Assembly (NCBI RefSeq): GCF_030929495.1
Contig: NZ_JAVFWN010000007.1
Location: forward strand, 124,001 to 188,000
Origin: Nocardioides sp. LHD-245
GTDB taxonomy: Bacteria > Actinomycetota > Actinomycetes > Propionibacteriales > Nocardioidaceae
Length of the DNA: 64,000 nt
Direction: 5' to 3'
Under the pieces are notes generated by a model that had not been told where the DNA came from, did no database searches, and was given only the letters and a program-made list of their open reading frames with translations. A program made the translations under genes and the position numbers. Below, in pieces: positions 8,197 through 17,842 of this stretch (position 1 is its first letter; each line of letters opens with the position of its first letter).

Positions 8197-8982
8197 GTGG
8201 AACCAGCACTCGATCCGGCGGTCTTCGCCCGGCTGCGGCGAGCCTCGACCGCCACCATCCAGTCCCAGCTGTTCAAGCGCGGCCTCCGGGACATGTTTCT
8301 CTTCGGTCTGCGGCCGATGAACCCGGAGAGCGCGTCGTTCGCCGGGGAGGCATACACGTTGCGCTACATCCCGGCGCGGGAGGACCTCGACGTCCTCGAC
8401 GTGTTCGACGATCCGGCGCATCCGCAGCGTGCTGCGGTCGAGGCGGTGCCTCCCGGTCAGGTGCTCGTCATGGACTGCCGCCAGGACGCCCGCGCCGCCT
8501 CGGGAGGCAACATCTTGATGACGCGCCTTCAGGCACGCGGAGTCGCCGCCATGGTCACGGACGCCTCCGTGCGTGACTCGCCGGCGATCGCCGGGCTGGA
8601 GCTCCCCGTCTACTGCGCCGGCGTGTCCGCCACGGTCAACCTGGTGCTCCATCACGCGGTCGATGTCCAGGTGCCCATCGGCTGTGCCGGTGTGCCGGTG
8701 TACCCCGGCGACGTGGTCGTCGGAGACGCCGAGGGCGTTGTCGTCGTGCCTCGCCATCTCGCGGAGGAGGTCTCGCACGCCGCCGTCCAGCAGGAGGAGC
8801 TCGAGGAGTTCATCCTGGGCCGGATCCAGTCCGGCCAGCCCCTTCGGGGGAACTACCCGCCCGACGAGCGCACGCTCGCCGAGTTCTCGGAGCTTCACCC
8901 GTCGGCCCCCGACGTCTCGACGAACGGGTCCACGCCTCACGTCCAGATCCCTCCCGAGAACGATGGAAAGGTTCACCTGTGA
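8197..8982 (+). CDS. RraA-like / 4-hydroxy-4-methyl-2-oxoglutarate aldolase-family protein
   Basis: A 261-residue member of the RraA (DUF fold once called dimethylmenaquinone methyltransferase) family. The conserved block ASGGN, then TDASVRDSPAI with the Arg-Asp pair, and PGDVVVGDAEGVVVVP near the C-terminus are all present. Catalytic members are metal-dependent 2-oxoacid aldolases or oxaloacetate decarboxylases; the Arg-Asp pair suggests activity is retained. Start: GTG 8197, preceded by GAGGGAGAG; the overlapping ATG at 8195 is out of frame. First gene of the long operon, its stop overlapping the next start (GTGA). I infer cleavage of a hydroxylated 2-oxo acid from the pathway. Confidence 0.85.
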   Translation: MEPALDPAVFARLRRASTATIQSQLFKRGLRDMFLFGLRPMNPESASFAGEAYTLRYIPAREDLDVLDVFDDPAHPQRAAVEAVPPGQVLVMDCRQDARAASGGNILMTRLQARGVAAMVTDASVRDSPAIAGLELPVYCAGVSATVNLVLHHAVDVQVPIGCAGVPVYPGDVVVGDAEGVVVVPRHLAEEVSHAAVQQEELEEFILGRIQSGQPLRGNYPPDERTLAEFSELHPSAPDVSTNGSTPHVQIPPENDGKVHL

Positions 8983-10718
8983 TGTCACTCATCCGACGGT
9001 CCGGCCGAGGCCCCGTGCGCGCCGCCGGCGCGCTCGCGGTCATCGCGACCCTGGCCCTGACGAGCTGCTCCTTCTCCGACGACCCCAAGAAGGAGGACGG
9101 GGCCCAGGTGCTGACCGTCGGTGTCGGCGCACCGATCGACTCGCTGGACCCGCACTTCATCAACAACGGCGGCTATGTCGTGCCCGCTGGCCTGCTCGAG
9201 GGTCTCGTGGCCCAGAACGACGCCGGTGACGACGTCGTCCCGGCGATCGCGTCGGAGTGGACCGAGTCCGAGGACGGCCTTACCTATCTCTTCACGATCC
9301 GCGACGACGCGATGTTCAGCAACGGCGACCCGATCACTGCGGAGAGCGTCGTCGCCAACTTCCAGCGTCTCCTGACTCCGACCGGCTCCGGTGGCGGTAA
9401 CACAGCCAACGCGAACGCCTACCAGGTCGGGCTCGGCATCGAGAACGCCACGGAGTTCCAGACCGGCGAGGTCAGCGACTGGAGCCAGGTGGGCATCAGC
9501 GCCCCCGACGCCTCCTCCGTCGAGATCACACTCGACGCACCGAACCCGGACTTCCTCCTCGGCATGACCGACAACTCGATGCTCATCGTCGACACGGCAG
9601 CGATCGAGAAGAACCCCAAGGACTGGACGAAGGCCGAGAATTGGGTGGGCAGCGGCGCCTACACCGTGAAGTCCTGGGACCCGACGACCGGCATGGACCT
9701 GGTGCCGAACGAGCACTACTGGGACCGCGACAACGTGACCCTCGACGAGATCGACATCCGGGTGATCCAGGACCCCCAGGCGGCGATCCTCGCCTATCAG
9801 AACGACGAGGTCGATGTCACGCTCGTCACCTTGGACCTGATCAGCAACGACGAGGCGCTCCTGGAGGAGGTCGAGCAGGCCGACGGCTACGCGATCGACT
9901 TCTTGAACCTCCAGTACTCCACCCATCCCGCAGCCCAGGACGAGCGCGTGCGCCAGGCGCTCAGCCTGGCGATCGACCGCGAGAAGCTCGCCTCGGTCCA
10001 GGTAGGCACCACGCCGAGCAGCTCGCTCGTCCCGCGCCGGGTCGAGGGATGGACCGAGTCGATGGCGACCTCGGTCTACGACCCCGAGCGGGCCGCCGAC
10101 CTCCTCGCCGAGGCCGGCTACCCCGGTGGGGAGGGTCTGCCCGAGATCCAGATCTTCGACCACCGGCCACGGCCGGTCAGTGACGCCATCGTCGAGATGT
10201 GGAAGGCGATCGGCATCGACGCGAAGGTCAACATCGTCGACATCGGCGTCTGGGCCGACACGCGCTGGAATGTCCTCGACGACGACAAGATGGGCTACTA
10301 CATCAACTCGTTCGGCGGGATCCCGACGCTCAACAACTGGCTCTACACGTTCTGGGGCCCGGAGACGACCAAGCAGTTCAGTCTTCCCGCCGGCGCCTGG
10401 AAGCGGTACGAGAGCATCCAGACCGACGAAGCACTCGACGGTGCGGCCAAGAGCCGGAAGCTGGCCGAGATCCTGGACAGCGAGTCGTCTGCCGGAGCGC
10501 GGCAGTTCGCAGAGCTCGTCGAGCGGGCGCGGGAGGCGGTGGACCCTGCCGAGCGGACGGCCCTCTATGTCGAGGCAGCGACCCTGCGGGAGTCTCTCGG
10601 CGAGCAGATCCCGATCCTGGAGGAGCCCCAGGCGTTCCTGGTCAAGCCCTCGGTCGAGGGTGTGAACGTGCGGACCACCATCGAGGGCTTCTACTTCAAG
10701 GGCGTCTCGATCAGTTGA
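8979..10718 (+). CDS. ABC transporter substrate-binding lipoprotein (SBP family 5)
   Basis: A 579-residue solute-binding protein of the oligopeptide/dipeptide (family 5) class. An N-terminal type II signal ends in the lipobox LTSC at about residues 29-32, so the mature protein is lipid-anchored outside the membrane. Family hallmarks: VLTVGVGAPIDSLDPHF near the start, SGLTY-like (EDGLTYLFTIRDDAMFSNGDPITAESV), and the NLQYS...DERVRQALSLAIDRE block. GTG 8979 overlaps the RraA stop; ATG 8982 is an alternative. Family 5 proteins bind peptides but also oligosaccharides, nickel or opines. The neighbours suggest a sugar-amino-acid conjugate or amino-sugar oligomer; that is inference. Confidence 0.92.
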   Translation: MMSLIRRSGRGPVRAAGALAVIATLALTSCSFSDDPKKEDGAQVLTVGVGAPIDSLDPHFINNGGYVVPAGLLEGLVAQNDAGDDVVPAIASEWTESEDGLTYLFTIRDDAMFSNGDPITAESVVANFQRLLTPTGSGGGNTANANAYQVGLGIENATEFQTGEVSDWSQVGISAPDASSVEITLDAPNPDFLLGMTDNSMLIVDTAAIEKNPKDWTKAENWVGSGAYTVKSWDPTTGMDLVPNEHYWDRDNVTLDEIDIRVIQDPQAAILAYQNDEVDVTLVTLDLISNDEALLEEVEQADGYAIDFLNLQYSTHPAAQDERVRQALSLAIDREKLASVQVGTTPSSSLVPRRVEGWTESMATSVYDPERAADLLAEAGYPGGEGLPEIQIFDHRPRPVSDAIVEMWKAIGIDAKVNIVDIGVWADTRWNVLDDDKMGYYINSFGGIPTLNNWLYTFWGPETTKQFSLPAGAWKRYESIQTDEALDGAAKSRKLAEILDSESSAGARQFAELVERAREAVDPAERTALYVEAATLRESLGEQIPILEEPQAFLVKPSVEGVNVRTTIEGFYFKGVSIS

Positions 10719-10774
10719 CCCTGTTGCTCGACGTGAACGACAACGGACCCAGGCAGTCTTAGGAGGAGTGCGGC

Positions 10775-11800
10775 GTGCAACTGGTGGTGTTCCTCCTGAG
10801 ACGCCTGGTCCGTCTCGTCCTGTCCCTTCTCGTCGTCTCCATGCTGACGTTCGGTCTTCTCTCGCTGGCTCCGGGCAGCTTCGGCGGCATCCAGGCGGCC
10901 GGGGCCGGTTCCACGGGGCTGGCCAGCGGCCGCACCGTCGACCTGACCAGCCAGGTCCAGCAGCGCTACGGCGAGGACGTCCCGGTCTGGGAGCAGTACG
11001 GCAACTGGCTGGGCCCGGCGATCACCGGAGACCTCGGCTACAGCTACAAGTACCCGGAATCGACCGTAGGCGCGCTGATCGCGGACAAGCTCCCGGTGTC
11101 GCTGGCGCTGGCCCTGATCGCGATGGGGCTGGCGCTCGTGGTCGCGATCCCCATCGGGATCCTCGCGGCCACTCGCCGCAACAGTGCCTGGGACCACGGC
11201 TCGATGTTCGTGGTCACCACGGCCACGGCCTTCCCGACCTACCTGGCCGGCATCCTGCTGGTGCTGATCTTCTGTAGCTGGCTCCACTGGCTGCCGACCG
11301 GCGGCTGGGCCGGCCCGAAGTACGCACTGCTGCCGGTCCTGGCACTCGCGATCGCACCGGCGGGCATCATGGCCCGCTACGTCCGGTCGAGTGTGCTCGA
11401 GGTGCTGCGGGAGGAGTACGTCGTCGCCGCCGTCGCGAAGGGCGGCAGCTGGGGCGTCGTGATGCGCCGTCACGTGCTGCGCAATGCCCTGATGCCGCTG
11501 GTCACGGTGGCCGGCCCACTCCTCGCCGGCTTGGTGGTCGGCACCATCTTCATCGAGACCATCTTCGGGGTGCCGGGCATCGGTGGACTGTTCACCCAGG
11601 CGGCTCAGGTGCGAGACATGCCGCTACTGATGGGCACGACGCTCACCTTCGCGCTCCTGCTCATGCTCATGAACCTGTTGGTCGACCTGTCCTACGCGGT
11701 GCTCGATCCGCGCACCCGCTCCGGCCTGGGGCTATCGGTGGACCCGGCGCACCGCTCCGAGGACACGACCGGCGCCATCCTCGAGGAGGTCAAGCCGTGA
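10775..11800 (+). CDS. ABC transporter permease (DppB/OppB type)
   Basis: A 341-residue inner-membrane permease with about six transmembrane helices. The first lies at residues 8-30; a large external loop follows (about 35-100), as in DppB proteins. The cytoplasmic coupling (EAA) segment is EVLREEYVVAAVAKGGSWGVVMRRHVLRNALMP, cut here by its key residues EYV..A.AKG. The GTG at 10775 is preceded by AGGAGGAG. It overlaps the second permease start by four bases, forming the heterodimeric channel of the importer. Confidence 0.93.
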   Translation: MQLVVFLLRRLVRLVLSLLVVSMLTFGLLSLAPGSFGGIQAAGAGSTGLASGRTVDLTSQVQQRYGEDVPVWEQYGNWLGPAITGDLGYSYKYPESTVGALIADKLPVSLALALIAMGLALVVAIPIGILAATRRNSAWDHGSMFVVTTATAFPTYLAGILLVLIFCSWLHWLPTGGWAGPKYALLPVLALAIAPAGIMARYVRSSVLEVLREEYVVAAVAKGGSWGVVMRRHVLRNALMPLVTVAGPLLAGLVVGTIFIETIFGVPGIGGLFTQAAQVRDMPLLMGTTLTFALLLMLMNLLVDLSYAVLDPRTRSGLGLSVDPAHRSEDTTGAILEEVKP

Positions 11801-12684
11801 CGGCGCAGCACAGCACCGACAGCGGTGCCGTCGGCTTCGACGGCGTCAGCGAGTGGGGACGCCGATGGCGTCGCTTCCAGCGCAACCGACTGGCGCTGGT
11901 CAGCCTCGCGTTCATCGTCGTGTTGGCCTTGCTGGCCGTCTTCGCGGAGGTGATCGCGCCGTTCGATCCCAACCAGCCCGACTTCGGCAAGAGGCTGACC
12001 GGGCCGTTCACGGACGGAAACCTGCTCGGTACGGACGTGCTGGGGCGCGATGTGTTCTCGCGCCTGCTGTTCGGGCTGCGGACCGCGTTGTTCATCGCAC
12101 TCACCGCCGAGCTGCTGGCGTTGCTCTGCGCGCTGATCGTCGGGGTGCTGGCCGGCTACTTCGGCGGACGACTCGATCAGCTGCTGATGGCGGCGACGGA
12201 CGTGATGTACGCCTTCCCGACGTACCTGTTCGCCGTCATCCTCGCCACTGTCCTGGGGCGTAGCACCTGGTCGATCATCCTGGCTATCGCGATCGGCTCC
12301 TGGCTCACGCAGGCGCGCCTGGTCCGCGCGCAGATGATCAAGCTGAAGACCTTCGAGTACGTCGAAGCGGGCCGCTCGATGGGTGCCGGCGCCGGCACCT
12401 TGATCCTGCGCTATCTGCTGCCGAACTCCTTGGGCCCGATCCTGGTGGCGACGAGCTTCGGGATCCCCGCGGCGATGCTCGCGGAGTCGGGCCTGGCAAT
12501 CCTGGGGCTGGGTGTCGCGCCGCCCGAGGCGTCGCTCGGGACGATGATCACGGAGGGCTACAAGTACGTGCTCGTCCAGCCGAACCTGATCCTGTGGCCG
12601 TTCACCGTGTTCGCCCTCGGAATGCTCGCCTTCACCTGGGTGGGCGACGGCATCCGGGACGCGTTCGATCCGAAGGACGACTGA
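11797..12684 (+). CDS. ABC transporter permease (DppC/OppC type)
   Basis: A 295-residue permease with the DppC hallmarks: an N-terminal helix after WRRFQRNRLALVSLAF, the GTDVLGRDVFSRLLFG segment near residue 70, and the EAA coupling loop FEYVEAGRSMGAG near 185. About six transmembrane helices. The GTG start overlaps the DppB-type stop (GTGA). Partner of the preceding permease. Confidence 0.93.
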   Translation: MTAQHSTDSGAVGFDGVSEWGRRWRRFQRNRLALVSLAFIVVLALLAVFAEVIAPFDPNQPDFGKRLTGPFTDGNLLGTDVLGRDVFSRLLFGLRTALFIALTAELLALLCALIVGVLAGYFGGRLDQLLMAATDVMYAFPTYLFAVILATVLGRSTWSIILAIAIGSWLTQARLVRAQMIKLKTFEYVEAGRSMGAGAGTLILRYLLPNSLGPILVATSFGIPAAMLAESGLAILGLGVAPPEASLGTMITEGYKYVLVQPNLILWPFTVFALGMLAFTWVGDGIRDAFDPKDD

Positions 12685-12685
12685 G

Positions 12686-13681
12686 ATGGTGAGGAACGAC
12701 CAGCCCCTCCTCGACGTCCGTGGCCTGAGCGTCGCGTTCCGGACTCGCGGGCACGAGCAGCTGAGTGCGGTGCAGGAGCTGTCGGTGAGCATCGATCCCG
12801 GGGGATCGCTCGCCCTGGTCGGCGAGTCCGGCAGCGGGAAGAGCGTCTCGATGCGTGCCCTGCTGGGTCTGCTCCCGGCCAACGCCGTCGTCGGCGGCAG
12901 CGCCCGCTGGAGCGGTGAGGGTGACGTGCCCGGGGGCACCGAGCTGATCGGCCTCGCGCCGCGCGCCTTCCGAGCGATCCGGGGGCGCCAGATCGGCATG
13001 GTCTTCCAGAACGCGATGCAGGCCCTCAACCCGACGATCCCGCTCAAGCGACAGCTGACCGAGCACCTGCGCTGGCACGGGTCGTGCACGCGGGCGGAGG
13101 CCGAGGTGCGCGCGGTGCGTGCCCTGGGCGATGTGGGGATCCCGGACCCCGAGCGCCGGATCCGGATGTACCCGTTCCAGCTCTCCGGCGGCATGCGTCA
13201 GCGCGCGATGATCGCGATGGCGATGGTGGCCGACCCGCGTCTGCTCATCGCCGACGAGCCGACCACTGCGGTCGACGTCACGGTGCAGAAGCAGATCCTG
13301 GACCTGCTCATCGATCTCCGGGACCGGGGAACCGCCATCATCATGGTCACCCACGACCTCGGCGTGGCGCGCTACCTGTGCGAGGACGTCGCGGTCCTCT
13401 ACTCGGGGCAGGTGATGGAGTCCGCTCGGCTCGTCGACGCGGTCGAGGACCCGCGTCATCCCTACACCCGTGGGCTGATCGGCTCCGCGCTGGAGCTGGG
13501 CGACGACTCACCACTGCGCCCGATCGGGGGCAACCCGCCCGATCTGGCGGACCGTCCCGCCGGATGCGCGTTCCAGCCGCGGTGCACCGCGGCCGACGGT
13601 GAGCGGTGTGCCGAGGTCCAACCCCTCGTGCGGCTGGCCGACGCGCGCGAGGTCCGATGCTGGAGGTCGAGTCATGAGTGA
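12686..13681 (+). CDS. ABC transporter ATP-binding protein (DppD/OppD type)
   Basis: A 331-residue ATPase. Walker A is GESGSGKS near residue 47, the signature LSGGMRQR near 169, Walker [10 protein letters not shown] near 190, and the switch His in MVTHDLGV near 222. The C-terminal oligopeptide-transporter extension with clustered cysteines (CAFQPRC, CAEVQP, CWRS) is present, consistent with an iron-sulfur or zinc site known in this subfamily. It ends eight bases into the next gene. Confidence 0.93.
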   Translation: MVRNDQPLLDVRGLSVAFRTRGHEQLSAVQELSVSIDPGGSLALVGESGSGKSVSMRALLGLLPANAVVGGSARWSGEGDVPGGTELIGLAPRAFRAIRGRQIGMVFQNAMQALNPTIPLKRQLTEHLRWHGSCTRAEAEVRAVRALGDVGIPDPERRIRMYPFQLSGGMRQRAMIAMAMVADPRLLIADEPTTAVDVTVQKQILDLLIDLRDRGTAIIMVTHDLGVARYLCEDVAVLYSGQVMESARLVDAVEDPRHPYTRGLIGSALELGDDSPLRPIGGNPPDLADRPAGCAFQPRCTAADGERCAEVQPLVRLADAREVRCWRSSHE

Positions 13682-14513
13682 GCCGGAGCCGCTGCTGCGC
13701 GCGGTCGACCTGGTCAAGGACTTCGGCGGCCGAGGTGGGGGCACCCGCGCGGTCGACGCGGTCTCCCTGGAGCTGGCCGCCGGGGAGACCCTCGGCGTCG
13801 TCGGTGAGTCGGGGAGCGGCAAGTCCACGTTGGCGCGCCTCCTGATCCGGCTGATCGAGCCCACGAGCGGGCAGATCCACTACCGCGGCGAGGACGTCCT
13901 CGCCTGGTCGCCCGGCGAGCTGCGCCGCCGCCGGTCCAGTTGGCAGATGGTCTTCCAGAACCCGTTCGGCTCGCTGCTCCCGCACCTCAGCGTGGCGGAC
14001 AACGTCACCGAGCCGTTGCGCATCACCCGCCAGGGCGACCGGCGCATCCGGCGGGCCCGCGCCGAGGAGCTGCTCGAGACGGTCGGCCTCGCGAGGCGGC
14101 ACGCCGATCTCTACCCGCACGCCATGTCCGGCGGTCAACAGCAGCGCGTCGCGATTGCCCGTGCGCTCGCGCTGTCGCCGGAGCTTCTGGTGTGCGACGA
14201 GCCGACCTCCGCGCTCGACGTCTCGATCCAGGCGCAGATCCTCTCGCTCCTCATGGGCCTACAGGAGGAGCTCGGCTTCGCCATGCTCTTCATCACCCAC
14301 AACCTGGCCGTCGTCGAGCGGCTCGCCGCGCGCGTGATGGTGATGGAACGCGGCCGCGTCGTCGAGGCCGGTCCCACCGACCAGGTGTTCGGCGCGCCGT
14401 CGCACCCATACACCCGAACGCTCCTCGGGTCGGTGCTGCCCCTGCGTCCGGTCGGCACGCGCGGCACCGAGACCACGAACGCACCAAGCGAAAGGACCCC
14501 TCTTGTCGACTGA
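13674..14513 (+). CDS. ABC transporter ATP-binding protein (DppF/OppF type)
   Basis: A 279-residue ATPase, the second motor subunit. Walker A GESGSGKS near residue 45, signature [15 protein letters not shown] near 150, Walker [13 protein letters not shown] near 172, and H-loop FITHNLAV near 205. GGAGG lies eight bases before the ATG at 13674; the frame is open further upstream but inside dppD. The stop overlaps the TTG start of the following oxidoreductase. Unlike DppD, its C-terminus is short and lacks the cysteine cluster. Confidence 0.92.
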   Translation: MSEPEPLLRAVDLVKDFGGRGGGTRAVDAVSLELAAGETLGVVGESGSGKSTLARLLIRLIEPTSGQIHYRGEDVLAWSPGELRRRRSSWQMVFQNPFGSLLPHLSVADNVTEPLRITRQGDRRIRRARAEELLETVGLARRHADLYPHAMSGGQQQRVAIARALALSPELLVCDEPTSALDVSIQAQILSLLMGLQEELGFAMLFITHNLAVVERLAARVMVMERGRVVEAGPTDQVFGAPSHPYTRTLLGSVLPLRPVGTRGTETTNAPSERTPLVD

Positions 14514-15693
14514 TCTGCGGATCGGAATCCTCGGTCTGGGCACCCGGACGGCGACGCTCGCGCCGTACCTGCACCGCCCTGGTGCGGGCAGCGTGGTGGT
14601 CGCCGGGACGGATGTCCGGCCGGACGCCTTCGCCCGCGCGCGGGAGGTCTTCGGCGACGGCATCGCCCTCGCCTCCGACCACCGGGAGCTTCTCGGGCTC
14701 GGCCTGGACGCGGTGTTGGTCCTGACTCCGGACCACCTGCACCGGACGATGACGACCGACTTCCTCGAGGCCGGCGTCGCGGTCTACCTCGACAAGCCGA
14801 TGGCGACGACGATCGAGGACTGCGACGCGATCCTCGCGTCGGCGCGGGAGACCGGCACCAAGCTGTACGTCGGCCACAACATGCGCCACATGCCGGTCGT
14901 GCTCCGGATGCGCGAGCTCATCCAGGACGGTGCGATCGGTGACGTCAAGGCGATCTGGTGTCGGCACTTCGTCAGCCACGGCGGCGACTACTACTTCAAG
15001 AACTGGTGCTCGGATCGCCGCAACACGACCGGCCTGCTGCTGCAGAAGGGCGTCCACGACATCGACGTGATCCACTGGCTGGCTGGTGCGACCACCCGCC
15101 GGGTCACGGGGATGGGCGGTCTGACTCTCTACGGGGACGTCGACAGCCGTGCCGACAACTCCGAGCGGGTGCGCACCGACTGGTTCTCCTATGACAACTG
15201 GCCGCCGCTCGCGATCCGCGACCTGAGTCCGGTCGTCGACGTCGAGGACCTCTCGATGCTCACCATGCGGCTCGACAACGGGGTCTATGCGACTTACGAG
15301 CAGTGCCACTACACACCTGACTACTGGCGCAACTACACCGTGATCGGCACCGAGGGCCGCCTGGAGAACTTCGGTGACGAGAACGGCGTCGTCCGGCTCT
15401 GGAACCGGCGTCGTGACTACGAGGAGCGGGGCGACCGCGAGGTTGGCTTCGGTGGGGAGGGCGCCCACGGCGGCGCCGACGCCTCGATCATCCCGGAGTT
15501 CCTCTCCTTCGTCCGCGACGACGGCCCGATCTCGACCACGCCGGTCGAGGCGCGTGACGCCGTGGCGGCCGGGGTCTGCGGGACCTGGTCGGTCCGCGCC
15601 GACGGTGCCCCGCAGGATGTGCCTCCGGTGGCCGCCGACCTGGCGGCGTACTTCGCCGGCAACCAGCTGCCCGCGGGCGGTGGCGCACCGTGA
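14503..15693 (+). CDS. Gfo/Idh/MocA-family oxidoreductase 1
   Basis: A 396-residue NAD(P)-dependent oxidoreductase. N-terminal Rossmann fold (GILGLGTRT at 7-15) and the family motif as DKPMA (YLDKPMATTIEDCD) near residue 93, followed by GHNMRHMP and the substrate-domain LLLQKGVHDIDVIHW. The helix with Lys and His (LQKGVHDID) carries the likely catalytic residues. The start is a TTG at 14503, seven bases after AAAGGA, inside the end of the ATPase gene. The family oxidises or reduces sugars, inositols and amino-sugar derivatives; it is one of three in the locus. Confidence 0.88.
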   Translation: MSTDLRIGILGLGTRTATLAPYLHRPGAGSVVVAGTDVRPDAFARAREVFGDGIALASDHRELLGLGLDAVLVLTPDHLHRTMTTDFLEAGVAVYLDKPMATTIEDCDAILASARETGTKLYVGHNMRHMPVVLRMRELIQDGAIGDVKAIWCRHFVSHGGDYYFKNWCSDRRNTTGLLLQKGVHDIDVIHWLAGATTRRVTGMGGLTLYGDVDSRADNSERVRTDWFSYDNWPPLAIRDLSPVVDVEDLSMLTMRLDNGVYATYEQCHYTPDYWRNYTVIGTEGRLENFGDENGVVRLWNRRRDYEERGDREVGFGGEGAHGGADASIIPEFLSFVRDDGPISTTPVEARDAVAAGVCGTWSVRADGAPQDVPPVAADLAAYFAGNQLPAGGGAP

Positions 15694-16376
15694 GGCCGAG
15701 CTATGTCGAGGATTTCTCATCCGGCGTCGGTGGCTGGGGCGGTTGGCGCCGCCAGGGTGAGCACGTCCCCCTCGCTGTCGAGGACGGGGTCCTCGTCATC
15801 GAGGGTCCCTGGGGTGTCGATGCGTACCATGCCCCGCCCGGTGGCGGGTACCTCGCGCTTCTCACATACCTGCACACCGACGACCGCTTCGTCCCCGACT
15901 TCGCGCGCCCCAACCGGTTCATCGAGGGACGGCACTCCACCGACCTGCGCGGTGCCCGTCTCAGTGTCCGGCTGCGCGGCCACCTCCGGCTGCGCGGAGC
16001 CGAGCTGGTCGTGCTCGTGCAGAGCGAGATCGACGGCGTGGTCGCCAACTGGGTGCTCGTCGACCAGCCGATCGGCGTCGCGGCGGACTGGGCGGAGCAG
16101 ACGGTGCAGCTCGACCCCGACCCGGCGCGATGGCGCTGCCTCGGCACCCGCCACGACATCGCCGACTACGGCTACGCCCCGATCGAGGACGTCCTCGCCG
16201 ACGTCAACCTCGACCTGATCCTCGTGCTCTACCCGCTTACCGTCGTCCCACGGGAGCCGACCGACGACATCCACCGTCTCCGCCCGGAGATCGACTACGC
16301 CATCGACGAAGCCCACCTCCCGGACGGCCGCGTCGAGATCTCCTCCATCCGCATCGACTACCCCGAAGGATCCTGA
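15690..16376 (+). CDS. Unrecognised 228-residue protein, probable beta-sandwich
   Basis: I do not recognise this family. The sequence is rich in beta-strand patterns: an N-terminal VEDFSSGVGGWGGWRRQG, as in concanavalin-like or carbohydrate-binding jelly rolls, then LSVRLRGHLRLRGAELVVLVQSEID and WVLVDQPI, and a C-terminal VEISSIRIDYPEGS. Many Trp, Tyr and Asp residues suggest a sugar-binding surface. No signal peptide is present, so it should be cytoplasmic. The GTG overlaps the oxidoreductase stop by four bases, so it is firmly part of the operon. Possible roles are a lectin-like accessory or a hydrolase of unknown type. Confidence 0.6.
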   Translation: MRPSYVEDFSSGVGGWGGWRRQGEHVPLAVEDGVLVIEGPWGVDAYHAPPGGGYLALLTYLHTDDRFVPDFARPNRFIEGRHSTDLRGARLSVRLRGHLRLRGAELVVLVQSEIDGVVANWVLVDQPIGVAADWAEQTVQLDPDPARWRCLGTRHDIADYGYAPIEDVLADVNLDLILVLYPLTVVPREPTDDIHRLRPEIDYAIDEAHLPDGRVEISSIRIDYPEGS

Positions 16377-16378
16377 AC

Positions 16379-16777
16379 GTGACCACCACCCGGCCGACGC
16401 CCGTCACCTCTCCGCTCGCGCCCCCGCCGGCAGGCCCCTACACCTCGGCGCTGCGCGTCGGAGACCTGCTCTTCGTCAGCGGCCACGGGCCGTTCGGGCC
16501 GGACCGGCAACGGCTCGGCACGACCTTCAAGGAGCAGGCCCATGTCGTCTTCGATAACATCGAGCACCTCGCTCGGGAGGCCGGGTCGTCGCTGGAGCAC
16601 ACCGTCCGACTGGGCGCGTTCCTGTCGGACCTCGCCTACTTCGACGAGTGGAACCAGGTGTGCGGCCAGCGGCTGAGTGAGCCCTACCCGACGCGGACGA
16701 CCGTGCCTGTGGTGCTGCCACGCTTCGATGTCGAGATCGACGCCGTGATCTGGATCCCCACGCCGGAGGAGAGCTGA
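16379..16777 (+). CDS. RidA-family protein (enamine/imine deaminase-like)
   Basis: A 132-residue member of the YjgF/YER057c/RidA family: GPYTSALRVGDLLFVSGHGPF near the N-terminus, the trimer-core TFKEQAHVVFDNIEHL, and VPVVLPRFDVEIDAVIW at the end. The conserved Arg of archetypal RidA (near the end in the R-x-x-V context) is not obvious: the segment TVPVVLPRFDVEID has Arg in a shifted position. GTG 16379 follows GAAGGA. Archetypal RidA hydrolyses 2-aminoacrylate imines released by PLP enzymes, which fits the two nearby amino-acid PLP enzymes. Confidence 0.88.
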   Translation: MTTTRPTPVTSPLAPPPAGPYTSALRVGDLLFVSGHGPFGPDRQRLGTTFKEQAHVVFDNIEHLAREAGSSLEHTVRLGAFLSDLAYFDEWNQVCGQRLSEPYPTRTTVPVVLPRFDVEIDAVIWIPTPEES

Positions 16778-17842
16778 GTGGAGGATGTCCTCCCGCTCCG
16801 GGTCGGGGTCGTCGGGCTCGGTCTGATGGGCGATGTCATGGTCCGCGCCGTCCAGCAGCGACCGGATCTCGAGCTGGCCTACGTCAGCGAGGCCGACCCC
16901 GGGCTGGGGGCCGAGGTCGCCGCCGCGGCAGGCGTGCCGTTCGTGCCCGCGGCCGACGCGGCGACCTCGGCCACGCTGGAGGCGACGTCGGCCGATGTGG
17001 TCGCGATAGCCACCCCACCGCCCACCCACGCGCCCCTCGCGATCTCGGCGCTGCGGGCGGGTCGCTCGGTGCTCTGCGAGAAGCCGATGGCGATGTCGGC
17101 TCCCGAGGCCCGCGCGATGGCCGCGGCCGCCCAGGAGGCCGGCAGGACCGCGGTGGTGGACCACCAGCTCCGGTTCAACCCGGCCCGCATCCGGCTTCGT
17201 GAGCTGGTGGCCGACGGGTACGTCGGGACGCCGGTCCACGTGAGCAGCGTCGCCTACTTCCCCAAGCTCGTGGACCAGCCGTGGACATGGTGGCACCGCC
17301 GGGACCAGGGCGGCGGCCTGCTCAACGAGTACGGCTCGCACACCGTCGACCTGCTGCGGTGGATCCTCGGCGAGGTGGCCTGGGCGACCGGGGCGCTGGC
17401 CACCGTGGCCGGTGACCGCCGCGCGCGCGCCGACGGCCGGGTCGAGACGGTCGACAGCGACGATCTGGCGCAGCTCCACCTGCAGTTCGCCTCGGGGGTG
17501 ACGGCCGACGTACTGATGTCGGCGGCGCCGTCCTACCCCGAGCGCAGGCTGGAGATCCACGGCACCGGCGGCAGCCTCGTGCTCGGAGCCGACGACGTCA
17601 TCACCGGGACGCGCCGCGGGCAGGTCCCCGAGGAGTTCCGGGACCTCGAGCCGGATCCCTCCCTGATCGGGTGGGCGGACGACACCTTCACCCAGCCGTT
17701 CGTCCGGCTCCTCGACGAGTTCGTCCGGTGCGTGCGCACCGGGGAGACACCCTCGGTCGCCTCCACCTTCGAGGACGGATGGCGCACGATCGAGGTCCTG
17801 GACCAGGTACGCCGATCAGCACGCGGAGAGGGAGTGGCATGA
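16778..17842 (+). CDS. Gfo/Idh/MocA-family oxidoreductase 2
   Basis: A 354-residue oxidoreductase. GVVGLGLMG at about 10-18 binds NAD(P), CEKPMAMS carries the family EKP motif near residue 105, and the substrate domain includes GGGLLNEYGSHTVDLLRW with a conserved His. The GTG directly follows the RidA stop and has GGAGGAG upstream; its own stop overlaps the next ATG. Probably acts on the same sugar scaffold as oxidoreductase 1, at a different position or step (inference). Confidence 0.9.
   Translation: MEDVLPLRVGVVGLGLMGDVMVRAVQQRPDLELAYVSEADPGLGAEVAAAAGVPFVPAADAATSATLEATSADVVAIATPPPTHAPLAISALRAGRSVLCEKPMAMSAPEARAMAAAAQEAGRTAVVDHQLRFNPARIRLRELVADGYVGTPVHVSSVAYFPKLVDQPWTWWHRRDQGGGLLNEYGSHTVDLLRWILGEVAWATGALATVAGDRRARADGRVETVDSDDLAQLHLQFASGVTADVLMSAAPSYPERRLEIHGTGGSLVLGADDVITGTRRGQVPEEFRDLEPDPSLIGWADDTFTQPFVRLLDEFVRCVRTGETPSVASTFEDGWRTIEVLDQVRRSARGEGVA

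Noticed and set aside
14503..14505. ATG start for oxidoreductase 1
   Set aside because: No in-frame ATG lies near the conserved N-terminus; TTG 14503 has AAAGGA at good spacing, so the rare start was kept.
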